Assembly (NCBI GenBank): GCA_021442155.1
Contig: CM038222.1
Location: 106,891,121 to 106,955,120, forward strand
Origin: Cymbidium sinense
Taxonomy: Eukaryota; Streptophyta; Magnoliopsida; Asparagales; Orchidaceae
Length of the DNA: 64,000 nt
Direction of reading: 5' to 3'
The notes under the pieces were generated by a model that saw only the letters and a program-made list of their open reading frames with translations, searched no databases and was not told the origin of the DNA. Both the position numbers and the translations under genes were made by a program. This document shows, piece after piece, positions 34,977 to 47,838 of this stretch. Positions within the stretch are counted from its first letter, which is position 1; each line of letters begins with the position of its first letter.

Positions 34977-37489
34977 TTCCTCTCTCCATCTTTGGTAAAT
35001 GATCGTTGTCTCCAAGTATCGATAGTGGATTTGTACTTTGTATGAATCTTAGACTATCCTTCTTTTCTGTTGGCACTTAATTTATTTCATCCTTAAGCTA
35101 AGTTAGCCAACATCCTTTAAGTTTTAAGACCTCACTCCGTGTAGGTCTTAAAACCCCTGTTGGGTTCCCTAATAGGTGAAATAAAAATTTAATAAAAAGA
35201 AATAACTAAAGACTTCCTCCTTACCATTTTTGCGGAAATGAAAGGTTCATTCCAAAAATAAAGAAAAATAAATCCTTTATAAATACATCATTTTCCAAAA
35301 ATCACTTTTCCAAAAACTTCACATAATAAAATATTTTGCACCTCATCTAATAATCTTCAAGATTATTACTTGTAAGATCTTTTCAAAAATCAAAGCTAAA
35401 AATTATCTTTCAAAAAGTACAAATGAACATCCTTATTCAATTTATTAAATGAATATTTAATTTAAAAAACAAAACCAACAATCATCTTTTCAAAAATAAA
35501 ATCAACAATCATCATTTCAAAAATAAATCAACAATCTTCTTTTCAAAAAAAAAAATCAACAATCATCTTTTCAAAAAGCATAAATGAACATACTCATTCA
35601 ATTTATTGAATGAAGATTTCATTTCAAAAATAAAATCAACAATCATCTTTTCAAAAAAGCACAAATGAACATCCTCATTCAATTTGTTGAATGAAGATTT
35701 CATTTCAAAAAATAAAACCAACAATCATCTTTTCAAAAATAAAATCAACAATTATCTTTTCAAAAAAAAAATCAACAATCATCTCTTCAAAAAAGCACAT
35801 ATTTGAAAATGAACATTCTCATTCAATATACCTAAATTTATTGAATGAAGATTTCATTTCCAAATAGAATCAAATCATGGCATTTAAATTCCATTCCAAC
35901 ATATCTCACATATGTTGAAATTGTTCTTTCTTTTCAAAAATTACAAATTTGAAAATAAGCCTCTTCATTCAATATATCCAAATATGTTGGATGGAGGTTT
36001 TATTTTCAAATAAAATCACACCATTTGAAATTCCACTCAATACATCCCACGTGTGTTAAGTTATAATTTCTTTCTTTTCAAAAAGCAATAATCACACACA
36101 ACACAAAATTTCATCTTTGAAAAATAAAACATAATTGACTCCCATTTGACATACCCAAATTTGTCAAATGAGAGTTTCATTTTCCAAAATAAATTTGGAT
36201 CTTCTATTTAGCATACCCAAATTTGCTAAGTAAAGATCTCTCTTTTCAAAAATCAAAACATCAAAATCAAAAATGCATTTGAACTTTATTTAGCATACAT
36301 AAATTTGCTAAGTAAAGTTCTCATTTTCAAAAATCAAAAATCAAATATCACAAATCAAAACACATTTGGCTCTTTCATTTAGCATACCCAAATTTTCTAA
36401 ATGAAGATCCTCTTTTCAAAATCAAAAAATAAAACACACTTGGATTCTTCATTTAGCATACCCAAATTTCCTAAGTAAAGATTCTCTTCAAAAAAAAATC
36501 AAAAATCAAAACACATTTGGATCTTTTATTTAGCATATCCAAATTTGCTAAGTAAAGATCCACTTTTAAAAAAAAATCAAAAACACATTTGGATCTTTTA
36601 TTTAACATACCCAAATTTGCTAAGTAAAGATCCTCTTTTCAAAAATTAAAAATTAAACACATTTGGATTCTTCATTTAGCATACCCAAAATTTGCTAAGT
36701 GAAGATCCTCTTTTTAAAAATCAAAATCAAAACACATTTGGATTCTTCATTTAGCATACCCAAATTTTCTAAGTGAAGATCCTCTTTTCAAAATTAAAAA
36801 TCAAAACACATTTGGATCTTTTATTTAGCATACCCAAATTTGCTAAGTAAAGATCCTCTTTTCAAAAATTAAAAATAAAAACACATTTAGATTCTTCATT
36901 TAGCATACCCAAATTTGCTAAGTGAAGATCCTCTTTTCAAAAATCACAAAAATCAAACATTTGGACTTTATTTAGCATACACAAAATTGCTAAGTAAAGA
37001 TCCCATTTTCAAATTCACACGTGATTCACAAACAAGCAAAAGAAGAAGAAAATTATTTTCAAACAACTCATTTAGCATATCTAAATTTGCTAAGTGAGCA
37101 ATTTCAAAAGAAATCAATTGACCCTTTACTTTAACATACTCAAATTTGTTAAATAAAGGGTCCCCAAAAACAAAAATCCAAATCAAATATGAACCAATAG
37201 AAGCATCAATATCTTCAAAATATTTGAACCCATTTCCAACATACACAAATTTGTTGAAAATAGATTCTAAATTCAAAAACTCTCCTCTCCAATTCTAAAT
37301 TTGAAACCTCTCCTAAATCAAAGAGCCCTACTTAACACATTCAAATTGTTGAGTGTGGGTTCAAATTCTAAAAAACAAAATTAAAGTATATGATTAGCCC
37401 TCTTTAAGAAATGTTGATTTTGAAAAGAGGATCTTTAAGAAATGTTGATTTAGGAGATTGATGATGTTCATTTGTGCTTACGTAGGGGA
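34977..37489 (+). repeat. Leader of the plus-strand element: array of hairpin-forming repeats
   Basis: Two repeat zones follow the primer site. Zone A (about 35,400-36,110) has units with 'catcctcattcaat...attgaatgaagattt'. Zone B (about 36,130-37,350) has about 14-16 units of about 70-80 bp, mostly 'tttagcatacccaaatttgc' flanked by complementary arms. Examples of arms: 36,281-36,295 with 36,306-36,320; 36,519-36,535 with 36,546-36,561; 36,665-36,681 with 36,693-36,708; 37,120-37,136 with 37,147-37,162. Units end in a 'ctcttttcaaaaatcaaaa' linker. The position between primer site and gag is where packaging or translation signals lie in retroelements. Reading frames here are repeat read-through. 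Confidence 0.85.
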
Positions 37490-37889
37490 AGAATGTCATT
37501 CATTAAGAAATCTTTGGTGATAACGATCATTTATCTTAATCGAGAGTATTCTTAAGGAATCTCATTCCTTAAGATATAATTAACTATGGAGACTTGCCTC
37601 CATAAGGAACTTAACGAACCTAGTTTAAAATAAACCTTGGTTTACTTTTCCAAACAAAGTAGGGGAAGAATCTCTAGTTCATTCGAAGACTCATTGTCCT
37701 TAGAAGTCCTCATTAGGTGATTAGGTCTATTGTAAGATGGTGACTTTTGTCTCTCGAGATAGTACATCATTCCTCAATGTCATACTCGATCACCCTAATG
37801 AGAATATCTGTGGATCTACGTGGTGTCCAACAAGCATATTTTTTTATCTTTTAAAGATAAATGAAGATAAAAAATAAAATGATTCATCA
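37490..37889 (+). mobile_element. Second copy of the LTR 3' end inside the leader
   Basis: About 400 bp equivalent to 34,560-34,947 recurs here in the same orientation ('gagtattcttaaggaatctc', 'ctctcgagatagtac', 'gtggtgtcc'), ending in CA at 37,889. It is followed by another primer site, so the block LTR end + primer site + zone A repeats is duplicated in tandem about 2.9 kb apart. The minus-strand element has the same duplication without the LTR piece. Confidence 0.8.
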
Positions 37890-37899
37890 TAGATTTTTC

Positions 37900-37920
37900 T
37901 AACGACTCCACTGGGGAGTG
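37900..37920 (+). promoter_or_regulatory. Duplicated primer-binding site
   Basis: TAACGACTCCACTGGGGAGT lies 10 bases after the LTR-end CA. The body (CGACTCCACTGGGGA) is an exact 15-base match to the tRNA-Arg(ACG) complement; the first bases are mutated. Confidence 0.75.
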
Positions 37921-38880
37921 TTCCTCTCTCCATCTTTAATAAATGATCGTTGTCTCCAAGTATCGATAGTGGATTTGTATCTCATATGAGTCTAAGATTG
38001 TCCTTCTTTTTCGTTGGCACTTAGATTATTTCTTCCTTAAGCTAAGCTAACAAACATCCTTTAGATTTTAGGATCTCACTCTGTGTAGGTCTTAAAACCC
38101 CTATTGGGTTCCCCAATAGGTGAAAATAAAAATTTAATAAAAAGAAATAACTAAAGACTTCCTCCTTATCATTTCTATGGTAAGGAAAGGTTCATTCTAA
38201 AAATAAAGAAAAAAATTCTTTATAAAAACAACACTTTCCAAAAGGCTCTTTTTCCAAAAAGTTCACATAATAAAATATTTCAACCTCATCTAACATCTTC
38301 AAGATTGTTACATGTAGGATCTTTTCAAAAATCAAAGCTAAAAATCATGTTTTCAAAAAGTAGAAATGAACATCCTCATTCAATTTATTGAATGAAGAAT
38401 TCATTTCAAAAATAAAATCAACAATCATCTTTTCAAAAAGCACAAATGAACATCCTCATTCAATATACTCAAATTTATTGAATGAAGATTTTATTCCAAA
38501 TAAAAATCAACAATCAAATTTTCAAAAAGCACAAATGAACATCCTCATTCAATATACCCAAATTTATTGAATGAAGATTACATTCCAAATAAAAACCAAC
38601 AATCATATTTTCAAAAAGCACAAATGAACATTCTCATTCAATATACCCAAATTTATTGAATAAAGATTTCATTCCAAATAAATGAACAGAAATGTTGATC
38701 ATTACATTTCTTAAAGATCCTCTTTTCAAAAAAAAAATTCACATAATAAAATATTTCAACCTCATCTAACAATCTTCAAGATTATAACATGTAGGGTCTT
38801 TTCAAAAATCAAAGTTAACAATCATTTTCTCAAAAAGCACAAAATGAACATTCTCATTCAATATACCCAAATTTATTTTT
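37921..38880 (+). repeat. Second leader copy (zone A hairpin repeats)
   Basis: This repeats the sequence that follows the first primer site (compare 34,977-35,440 with 37,921-38,380), then about five 'cattcaatatacccaaattt' hairpin units to about 38,880. The element is cut here; no gag follows. A frame at 38,388-38,570 is repeat read-through. Confidence 0.75.
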
Positions 38881-38921
38881 ACCTAATTAATTCCTAAGGA
38901 AAATCCTTGCCAAAAAAAATC

Positions 38922-41900
38922 TGTGGTGAATTATTTTTATTTTTATCTTCATCTATCTTCATAAATAAATGAAGATAAAAATAATACGCTTATTGGACAC
39001 CACGTAGATCCCTAGATATTCTTATTAGGATGATCAGGTATGACATTGAGGAATGATGTACTATCTCGAGAGATAGAAGTAACCATCCTACAATAGACCT
39101 AATCACCTAATAAGGACTCCTAAGGACAATGGGTCTTTGAATGTATCATAAATTCTTCCCCTATTTTACATAGAAAAGTAAAGTAGGATTTATTTTAAAC
39201 TGGGTTCGTTAAGTTCCCTATGGACGAATGCCCCAATAGTTAATTGCATCTTAAGGAATGAGATTCTTTAAGAATACTCTCGATTAAGGTAAATGATCAT
39301 TGTCTCCAAAGATTTTGAAGGTAGGACTATCAATCAATTGATTTATTTTTGGAAGATCAAGTGGGATTGATCAAGAGGAGGGAGTTATTATCGAAATTAA
39401 AGGGAGATGAGTAGGGGATGCTCAAGATACTAGGAAGCCTAGTAAGCATCCTAAATTATCATATGGTTGGGCTTTATATTTTTGAAATTTTAGAAGAGTT
39501 AATTGTTTGAGTTGAATTTTTATTAGAAATCTAAGGCTTACAGTTCCACAACACAAGATTGTGGAAATGCTTAAAAGGTGAGGATTTATGATTGTAGCCC
39601 GCAAAGAGAAATAGTAACCTCTGAACCTAAATCTAAGGAGCTTTGGCGAGGGCCAAGGCACAACCTAATCTAAGGCCAAAATGGGTATTTAGTTTACCTC
39701 CACTAGAGATGATAAACCACCCGACTGTTGGACTTACAACTGCCTAAGGGTTACAGCTAACTAACTCCTTCTACGATTTTAAATGCATCTACGTAAGTCT
39801 TATGCTTTTGCAAAATAGCAAGGTTGTTGTTTATTTAGAAAGAGACTAAGTCCTTAAACACACTCCCTAAGAGACTAGATCATGAAGGGCATGAATAATG
39901 AGTTAGATCTAATGCAAATTTTGTTAAGTTTTATTTTTTATTTTTGAACAATTCATTTGACATAGGCTATGGGATTCATATGCCTAATGCATGAGAAATT
40001 GGTTATGGGCCAAAATTAGAAAGAAGGAGGTGTGTATCCACCATGACTCTCAAAGGTCTAGCCAAGTTCTCTGGCAAAGGTGGAAGCCCTCCATTAGTAA
40101 GAGTGAAATAAAATGATTTTATGCATGATGTGAGACATACAACATCTAGCTAAGGGGTTGCTAAATCTTTTATCTTGATTTACATCCTAGGCTCTAGGTG
40201 AGGTTATGAGTTTTTAATTTTAATTTTGAGTTGATTAATTGGATAGAAAATTTATTTTTTCCTAAAAGCCTAATCGCATCCAGGCCATTCATCAAAGCAA
40301 GGAAAAAACTAGGAAAAACATGTCATCTTAATTCACAAGCTAAACAAAAATCAAACAATTTTATAATAATTTTATAAAGTTAGAAATAAAAAAGGTCGAT
40401 GTGGTCTACCACACAAACCCAAAAGAAATGTGGTAGCGAAGCTCTACCCTTTTATAACCTGGATTATAAATGAATAATTATAATTTAGAAAGAATTCATG
40501 TTATGGGGGCCTTCAGTCTTCTTTCTTAATTTCTTCATTCTTTCTTTCTTCTTTCTTCATTTGGGCTTTCCTTCTTTTGGTTGGTTGGGATGTGGTTGCT
40601 CCAAGGCCTCACATAGTGCATAATAATTGGTCTTATGACCAATGTTCATCCTAATCTCTCATAACATTCATTCCAAATCTTAATTACAAAATTAATTGAA
40701 AATGAGAAAGTAAATCTAACTAAATCTGCAAAATAGAGATTAGCTAAATAAATTACACAATCCTAAGTAGTTATATGAATAAGTTGGAATTATCACTTCA
40801 CACAAGGGTAACCAAGTCCACCTATCTTAATTTAGATTATGCTTAGGAGTATAAGCAACCTACACAGCAAAAGTATTTATTATTTTTATTACAGTGTCCT
40901 TTAAGCACAGTCTCCTGCATAAGATAATGATTAGAGTAAGATCATCCTATCATACAGTCTATGCAGATGCACCCTAATATCCAGTCTAAAATATTACATC
41001 ATAAAATAAAATCAGGCATCAAACCATGCACCGCTCTAACATAGAGCTAGAAATGGTGACTTAGCATAATGTGTGTGTCATTTGAGGCTTATGTGACATG
41101 TCTTAGCTAGGCTTTAAGGTTAAAATTTTCTAAGTGTTAAGGATTCAACTTAGAGGGTGATTTCATTTAAGTGATTTAGTTGATTTGTTAATTTTATTTT
41201 GATGATTTAATTTGGTTTGAATGAACCTACATTTAATTACTAAATGTTGTAAAGAGAGGAAAATAGAAGAGAACTACTCTTTCCTCTCTACCTTAAGTAA
41301 TTTCTAAGGTAGATTCATTAGTAATTTTTTTAGTGATTATTTTATTATGTGTTTCAATTAATCCTAAGTTTAGATTTACTCTAAATAAACTTATTCAATA
41401 AGTAAGGCATCTTAGGATTAATTAAGGTGAATTACTATCACATTCTTTCCAACATATGCCATGCATATGAATAAATCCTAAGTATACCTATACATGCAAT
41501 GCAAAGCTTTAGCACACCTTAATGATGAATGCAAAGAGATACTGCTTAAAAAAATTTGGATATTTTATGAATGCATGATTTTGTTAAGTAGAAAAGAGAG
41601 TGATTCTTTTGTCCATTAATCAAATGCACATTTACAAGTACAAAAAATATAAGTGAGTATGGCACCATTATTTTCTACACCAAGAGTAAAAGGTACAAGA
41701 CCTTCTGAGGGCTACTTAAAATCTCACAACCCGAGGTTGTCTGGACTAATATACCACTTTTCTTAAATGCATGTAAATATACAAAAAGAAAATAAATAGA
41801 TGAAGAATCATGCAAAAGGTTTATGTTTGTTTGTTTGATTTTGGATGTCCAATTTACATGTGTGAATGTAAAGATTCTTCTTAAGTCATAACATATAAGT

Positions 41901-44900
41901 GGATAGGAATGGACTTAAGCAAGTGTTGTGTTCTTTTCAAATAAAATATACACTTTGTAAATCCTATTCAAATCTATGTTAAGATAAGAGAAGAAAATCA
42001 CATAACACATTTTATGTTATAATCGCATGCAAGCTTATAAGTATTTATAATAGCATATCTTCATTTATAATCTTTTATTTATATGTTTTGAAAATAGTCT
42101 TTTTTTTATTTAATAATGATAATAGCCACTCAAATTCTTACTTTATCCAAAGCATGCAATTTGATATAAAGGAAATATTTCATTTATTTTTATTTTTCAA
42201 AAAATTATTAATGCATGATTCATATGGCATACAATATTTAGCATGCTTGGAAAGAAATAAAGTGATATAAGCATGTAATTTCATTCACCCTAATTAATTC
42301 CTAAGGACAATCTTATAAGATAAGATTATTCACAGTGAAATAAAATTTCTTAAAGAGATTTTTATTTTTATTTTGAATTTGATTTGAAAATGATTTGAAA
42401 GAAAGAGTTTGTTGGTCCTAACTCATTTACCCCATGTGTGAATTGATTTAGTTTAATTTTTAGAACAATTAAGTTGATTTAATGTTTTTTTTAGGTTAAG
42501 GTGTGAATTAAGTCCATGAATTACCCCTTACCTATCTCACTTTAACATATTTAATCAAATAATTATGAGCCAACATATGATATGCAATCACATGGAATTT
42601 AAATCAATAATGCACCTAAAAAAGAAAGGAGTCTAATGCAATTGGCTCACAATTATTGATTAATTAAGGTAAAGAGTTTAATTAAGTACTTTCATAACCT
42701 TCCCACACATGTGAGTTGGAAATGATTTCCTTAAATGTACCTTAGGCTTTTGAACACCTAAGGATCTACCCAAAGAAGAGATTGATTAAGTTGAATTTTG
42801 AAAGTTTGATTAAGCTAATTAAGTAGATCATTAGTGGATTAATCCTTAATTATGTTTGGATTAAGGAAGAAAGAAGATTTAGGGAATAACTTAGGGAAAA
42901 TATCCCAAACCCATTCCATAAACCTCTTACTTGCTTAAACAATGTTTGATTATCTCAATTAAATTATTAAACCAATATTCACATTCTTAATTACACTTAA
43001 TTTCATTAAGGGGTGATTAGGAGTTCATTAATTAATTTCCCTAATTAACTCATTAATAAATTCCAAGAAAATTGTGGGAGGTAGAAGTCATCCCCTTAAA
43101 CATGTCTGTGAAATTTGGAATTAATTAATCAAGAAATCAGGGAGTAATTAAGATAATAAAATTTTTAATTAAATCTTAATTAAGGAAAATATACTATTTA
43201 AAATCAATTAAACTTAATTTTATTAGATTTCCCTCAGAATTATCTTTAAAATGAATTTGAGTTAGTATTTTTCATGATTTTTTTACATTTAATTATGAAT
43301 TTATGAAGTTTTTATGATTAAAGTGTAATTAAATAGCCCTAATTAATTAACTAATCCCATCGGTGCCATGTGGACTGCTAACGTGGTGTGCGCTTTTCAC
43401 ATGATACGATGAGTTAGTTATTTAAGTTGTCACATCAGCTATCGCGTTAGCCGGTAGTGCTACACGCTTTCCCCTGAGCCGTCTGATCAAGGATCGGACG
43501 GCTAGGAATAAGCCTGTGGTTTCAAAGGATTTAATCATCGGATCTAAAGCATTTAATCTGGGTCGTCCATCCAAAACACGTGGGATGGATGGCCCATGAT
43601 TCATCCCTTCCTAAGTTCCAGGAGACGGAGACCATCCATCCTCCATGGCTTGATCCGTGCTCACTTGAGCTCGGATTAGGCTGAGATTCAATCCACACCA
43701 TCAAAATGTATAGGGGAAAACATCCAACGGCTAAGTTCTAATGGGATATCAATTCTCTTTACAAAATACCAAACAATTTTCAATGGGGGATTTGTGTTGA
43801 GTCATACCTCGCCGAAGGCTATCACCGCCACTTCCAATGAAGGAGGTAGCTTCGTCTAGTGGAGACGAAGCTCTGTTGAAGGTTTCAAGCTTTGAGATGA
43901 AGTGGATCTTCCAATTGACCAAGGCTCCCTCCAATGGATTATGGCTTTGGTCTAGGTTTCCCGTGGCTTGGATGCTTGGGAAATACCTTAAGTGAGATCA
44001 ACTTGCCTCCTTGATGGTGCTTACAAAGTGAATTGAACTTTGATTGAGAATTGAGTGAATTTGAAATTTCCCTCACCTCTCCTATTTTGACTTTGAATAA
44101 ATTTGAGAAGGGGAAATTCAATTGAGCTTAGCAATCCTTGGAGAAGTTTGGAGAAGCTTGCCTTTGATTCTCTAAGCTCAATTGAATGCAAAGAAGTTGG
44201 TTTGAGAGAGAATGAGGGGGAGTATATCTCCCCCTACTTGGATTGGATGGTCAAGGCTTGCCTTGCCATTTTGATCAAATTGAAGAGGTTGAATTGTTTA
44301 TTTTGATTGATAGGAGTGGAGGTGCGGAGGTGCACATGTGTTAAATGAGTGTGGGAGGTGATCCAAGTGGAGAATTTTGATTGGAGGGGTCGGTTTGGCC
44401 TTGGTTTGGGTCATGGCTTACCCAAATCCATTGGGTCATGTACACCAACTCCCTTGAAGTCCAAATGGTCCACTAGGAGGTTGTCAAGTGGCCATGAAAA
44501 GGAATTGACCAAATTCCAAGTGAATTTGGCCATAGGTTACCCTTCGACCCAAAAGTAAAATTGTTATTTGGCTTTGATTTTGATTTGGGTAGATTTGAGA
44601 TGATTCAAAATAGGTTGGGCCAAATTTCAATGAATTTGGAGTTGATTTGATATGATTTGGCTCAAGTTGACCCATTTAGGTCAAAATGGGTCAAGTTGGG
44701 TCAAGTTGACCAACTGGTCAAATTGGGTCAAACCAAGGATTAGGTCAAATTCAAATGATCATTTGGAGTGATTTGGTATCATTGATTTGGTTCAATTTGA
44801 GTTATATTTGGTTTCGGTTCATTTGAGTTCACTTAGGTCAAATGGGTCAAGTTGACCAATTTGACTCATTTGATCTAATTGGGGTCATGGGTTGGTTTAG

Positions 44901-46447
44901 GCTTGGTTGATCATTTGAAATATATTGCAAGATTTGGTTTTAATCAATTTTGGTTTGGTTTGATTTTAAGTTGATTTGACTTTTAGGTCAAGTTGGGTTC
45001 ATCGTCAATTGGGCTAGGTTGGGTCTAGTTGGCCAATTGAAGCTTTGGTCAAGTTCAACAAGTGATTTGGAATGGATTTGACCCATTCATTGCAATCAAT
45101 TTGGCTTAGATCAAGATTTGACATATTTTGACTTTTAAGTCAACTTGGGTCAACTTGGGTCAAGTGGCCAATTAGGCTAGGTTTGGCTCAAATGATGACT
45201 TGGTCAAGTTCAATCATTAATCATGAATTAGTTTAGATCAATGGTTTCAATCAATTTGGCCTATGGTGGATTTTGGCTAGTTTAGATTTCATTTGAGTTA
45301 AGTGTTGACTTGGTCAAAGGCTATGTTTGACTTGGTTTGACCCAATTTAAGTGATTGATCATCCTATGATGATTGTTGCTCACAATGTGAGGCTTAGATG
45401 GGCTTAGTTCAATCCAATTTGGGTAGTATTAGAATTTGGCTCAAAAAGGTGCTTTTGGTCACTTTGAGTCAAGTGAACCTAAGTGGGTCAATTGGCTTGA
45501 TCAAAGCTTGATTCAAGTTTGGTTGAACTCACATATGGACTTATGATTTAAATATAAATCCAATTGCAAGTGATTTGGAGTCAAATGGGTTTTGATTCAT
45601 TTGACAATTTCAAGTTCAAAGGATGAACATGGGTTTGATTTAAGTTGAATTGATTTTGATTTGATAATTGAAGTTTATGTTTGAATTTGGTTTATGATTG
45701 AAGAATTGATTTTTTAGAGAGAAAATCCAATGGTTTGAATTAATTTGAGTTTGATATGGCTAAGTTCAAGAATTTTACTTGAAAGAGTTTAGGTTTGGAT
45801 TTGAGTTTTGAATTGATTTTGGATATTTGAATTTATATTTCATTTATATTTGTGAATATAAATGAGAATATAAATGGGTTATGATAAAATCTTTTGAGTT
45901 TGAAGTGATTTGGATTTGATTTGAGTGAAGTCCATAAGATGAAATCAAAATGGCTTAGGAAAGATTTTGGATTTGGAATTGATCATGGATGTCAATCATT
46001 TGAGATTTAATTCATGATTTGAGTTTTGGAATTGATTTATGATTTGAGAAAATCAATTCAATTGGAATTGATTTAAGGTTTGATTTGGAATTGATTTGAA
46101 TTTGAAGTTGGTTTGAATTTGAAGTTTGACTTGAACTTGAAGTTGATTTGGATTTGAAGTTGATTTGAATTTGAAGTTGAATTGAATTTGAGGTTGGTTT
46201 GAATTTGAAGTTGATTTAAATTTGAAGGAAGTAAGGATTTCATTCAAGCTATAGGGTAGGCAAGTTTTCCTAACACCCCTAAGGCATAACCTCTTCCAAT
46301 GGCTAACTCTTCTAAGTTTTTATGGTTAGGCTAAGTGTTCACTTAATCACTAGAGGTGTCTTAAGACTAAGGAACTCTTAATGTCTAAGAGGAGTTGTAT
46401 GTCTAAGATGGAGAAGTTGAGAGTTTACTCTAAAAATGAGGTCAATA
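38922..46447 (-). mobile_element. Ogre/Tat-like long terminal repeat, right copy (7.53 kb, minus strand)
   Basis: On the minus strand it starts TATTGACCTCAT (TG mutated to TA) at 46,447 and ends TTCACCACA at 38,922, followed by GATTTTTTTTGG, the start of a primer site. It mirrors the left LTR over its full length, including the TTGACC cluster (44,640-45,500) and the AT-rich 'gatttgaatttgaagttg' zone (46,030-46,230). Length is within 1% of the left copy. The five bases outside are GTAGA. Its leader is missing: sequence beyond TGG is a 25-bp scrap of LTR. No coding sequence was seen; frames inside are short and unconvincing. Confidence 0.85.
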
Positions 46448-47307
46448 GTAGATAAATTTATTTTATTTATAGATGAGGCACTCTAGAGATTTTTCCCTCA
46501 TTATGTGAGGAATTTAGATCTGATTCAAGCTTTCCTAAAGGCACAAGCACTTATAGTTAATTGGCTCGCCCAAGAATGAGAGAGAACTTTTGAATAAAGC
46601 TAGTTATTAGGCCGCTACTTGCTTAGCGCATAATAAAAATTGATGAAATTAAAAAATTATGAAATTCATCATTTATCTGCTTAAGCGTATGATTAAGGAC
46701 ATGATGGCATGCCTGATCAAGATACCATGGTTTCATCATCCTAGGTTGTTGTGATCATTGGTCTACTTAATTAGCCGAGGCAGTCAACCCAACTTAATCG
46801 AAGGATCCTTTTCAACAATAATGGATTACATCATCCAAGATAACCTTATAAACATGAGTTGATGTTTTTCTTAGGAGATATTTTCTAGTCCACCTTAGTT
46901 GATATAAGACTTTATGTCCTATCAAATATACCATATGATTAAAAACTCAAATGTTGATCCATTGGGAAAAATACGGGCAATAGTCATGATAGATTTTACC
47001 AATCACACCGTATTTTACCAAATTGATCGCAAAAGATCTTTTTTGATAGATTTCACCATTTTGGCAACAACAATGCATTCCATTTTATGAAAGGAGCTTG
47101 CTTGAAATATGTTGAGGCCTCTTGACTGTGATACGCATAAAACTACATAAGCAACTTATTTTCCTTTTTCGGATGATACCTAAATAATCCTAGTGGTTAA
47201 TACTAGTCAATTTTGATAATCTGAATGCATTGACACAATCAATTTTGTAATCAAAGGACATCTCGATCGATTTCGATTGTAATAGAGATATTTTAACCCT
47301 AATTTAC
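46448..47307. other. Unassigned interval right of the complex
   Basis: No gene or repeat is recognised. A pyrimidine-rich run ('tttttttttattctctttttttg') near 47,385-47,410 precedes a CAG|GCCTCG site near 47,450 that could be a splice acceptor for the reading frame that follows. Confidence 0.3.
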
Positions 47308-47838
47308 ATGACATCGCATTCTATTTTCATTAATTTCATTCAAGGATGCATGATTATGCTTATGAAATTTGTTTATAGGTCAATAGTTTTTTTTTATTCT
47401 CTTTTTTTGTTATTACAACTGAGTGTGATGAGCATGATGAGCGTGCAGGCCTCGAAGGGCGATAACATGCACTCATCGGCTCCTGAAGTTGTATCACTAG
47501 ATTCCCCATGTAATCCTGAGAAACGGGTTCATTTGACAATGAGAGAGTTGTTGAAGCATTATCGAAAAGAAGAGAAAGTCCAAATGTTACAATAGTGGCT
47601 TCCCTTTTTGAGGATTATTCCTTTAGCAAATCAGCACATAGAGCTTCCATTGTCATTTCTTGATGAAATAATTTCTCATTATGTAAGGGAGACTCTAGCT
47701 CCACCAGCACCCTTGATGGGCTCAAGTCCTCCCCTATGGGTGAATTTTTTGACCTCGGAAGGGGGCAATGTTGTACCTACTCAATCATCACTGGGACAGC
47801 CAGCTTTACCTCGACAGACATATAGGAGATGTTGGTGA
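47308..47838 (+). pseudogene. Unidentified reading frame with one in-frame stop
   Basis: A single frame of 177 codons is broken only by TAG at 47,593-47,595. The N-terminal 40 residues are hydrophobic and may be intron read as protein. From a possible acceptor near 47,450 it reads ASKGDNMHSSAPEVVSLDSP, then LTMRELLKHYRKEEKVQML, and after the stop LANQHIELPLSFLDEIISHY. Downstream sequence to about 48,270 has broken frames with a Gln-rich stretch. The 'VV.LDSP' phrase recalls acidic linkers in plant gypsy-type transposon-domain proteins, but I cannot assign a function. Confidence 0.35.

Noticed and set aside
36100..37350. CRISPR-like array (regular repeats about 75 bp apart)
   Set aside because: The linkers are similar to each other, not unique spacers; the setting is a plant retrotransposon leader.
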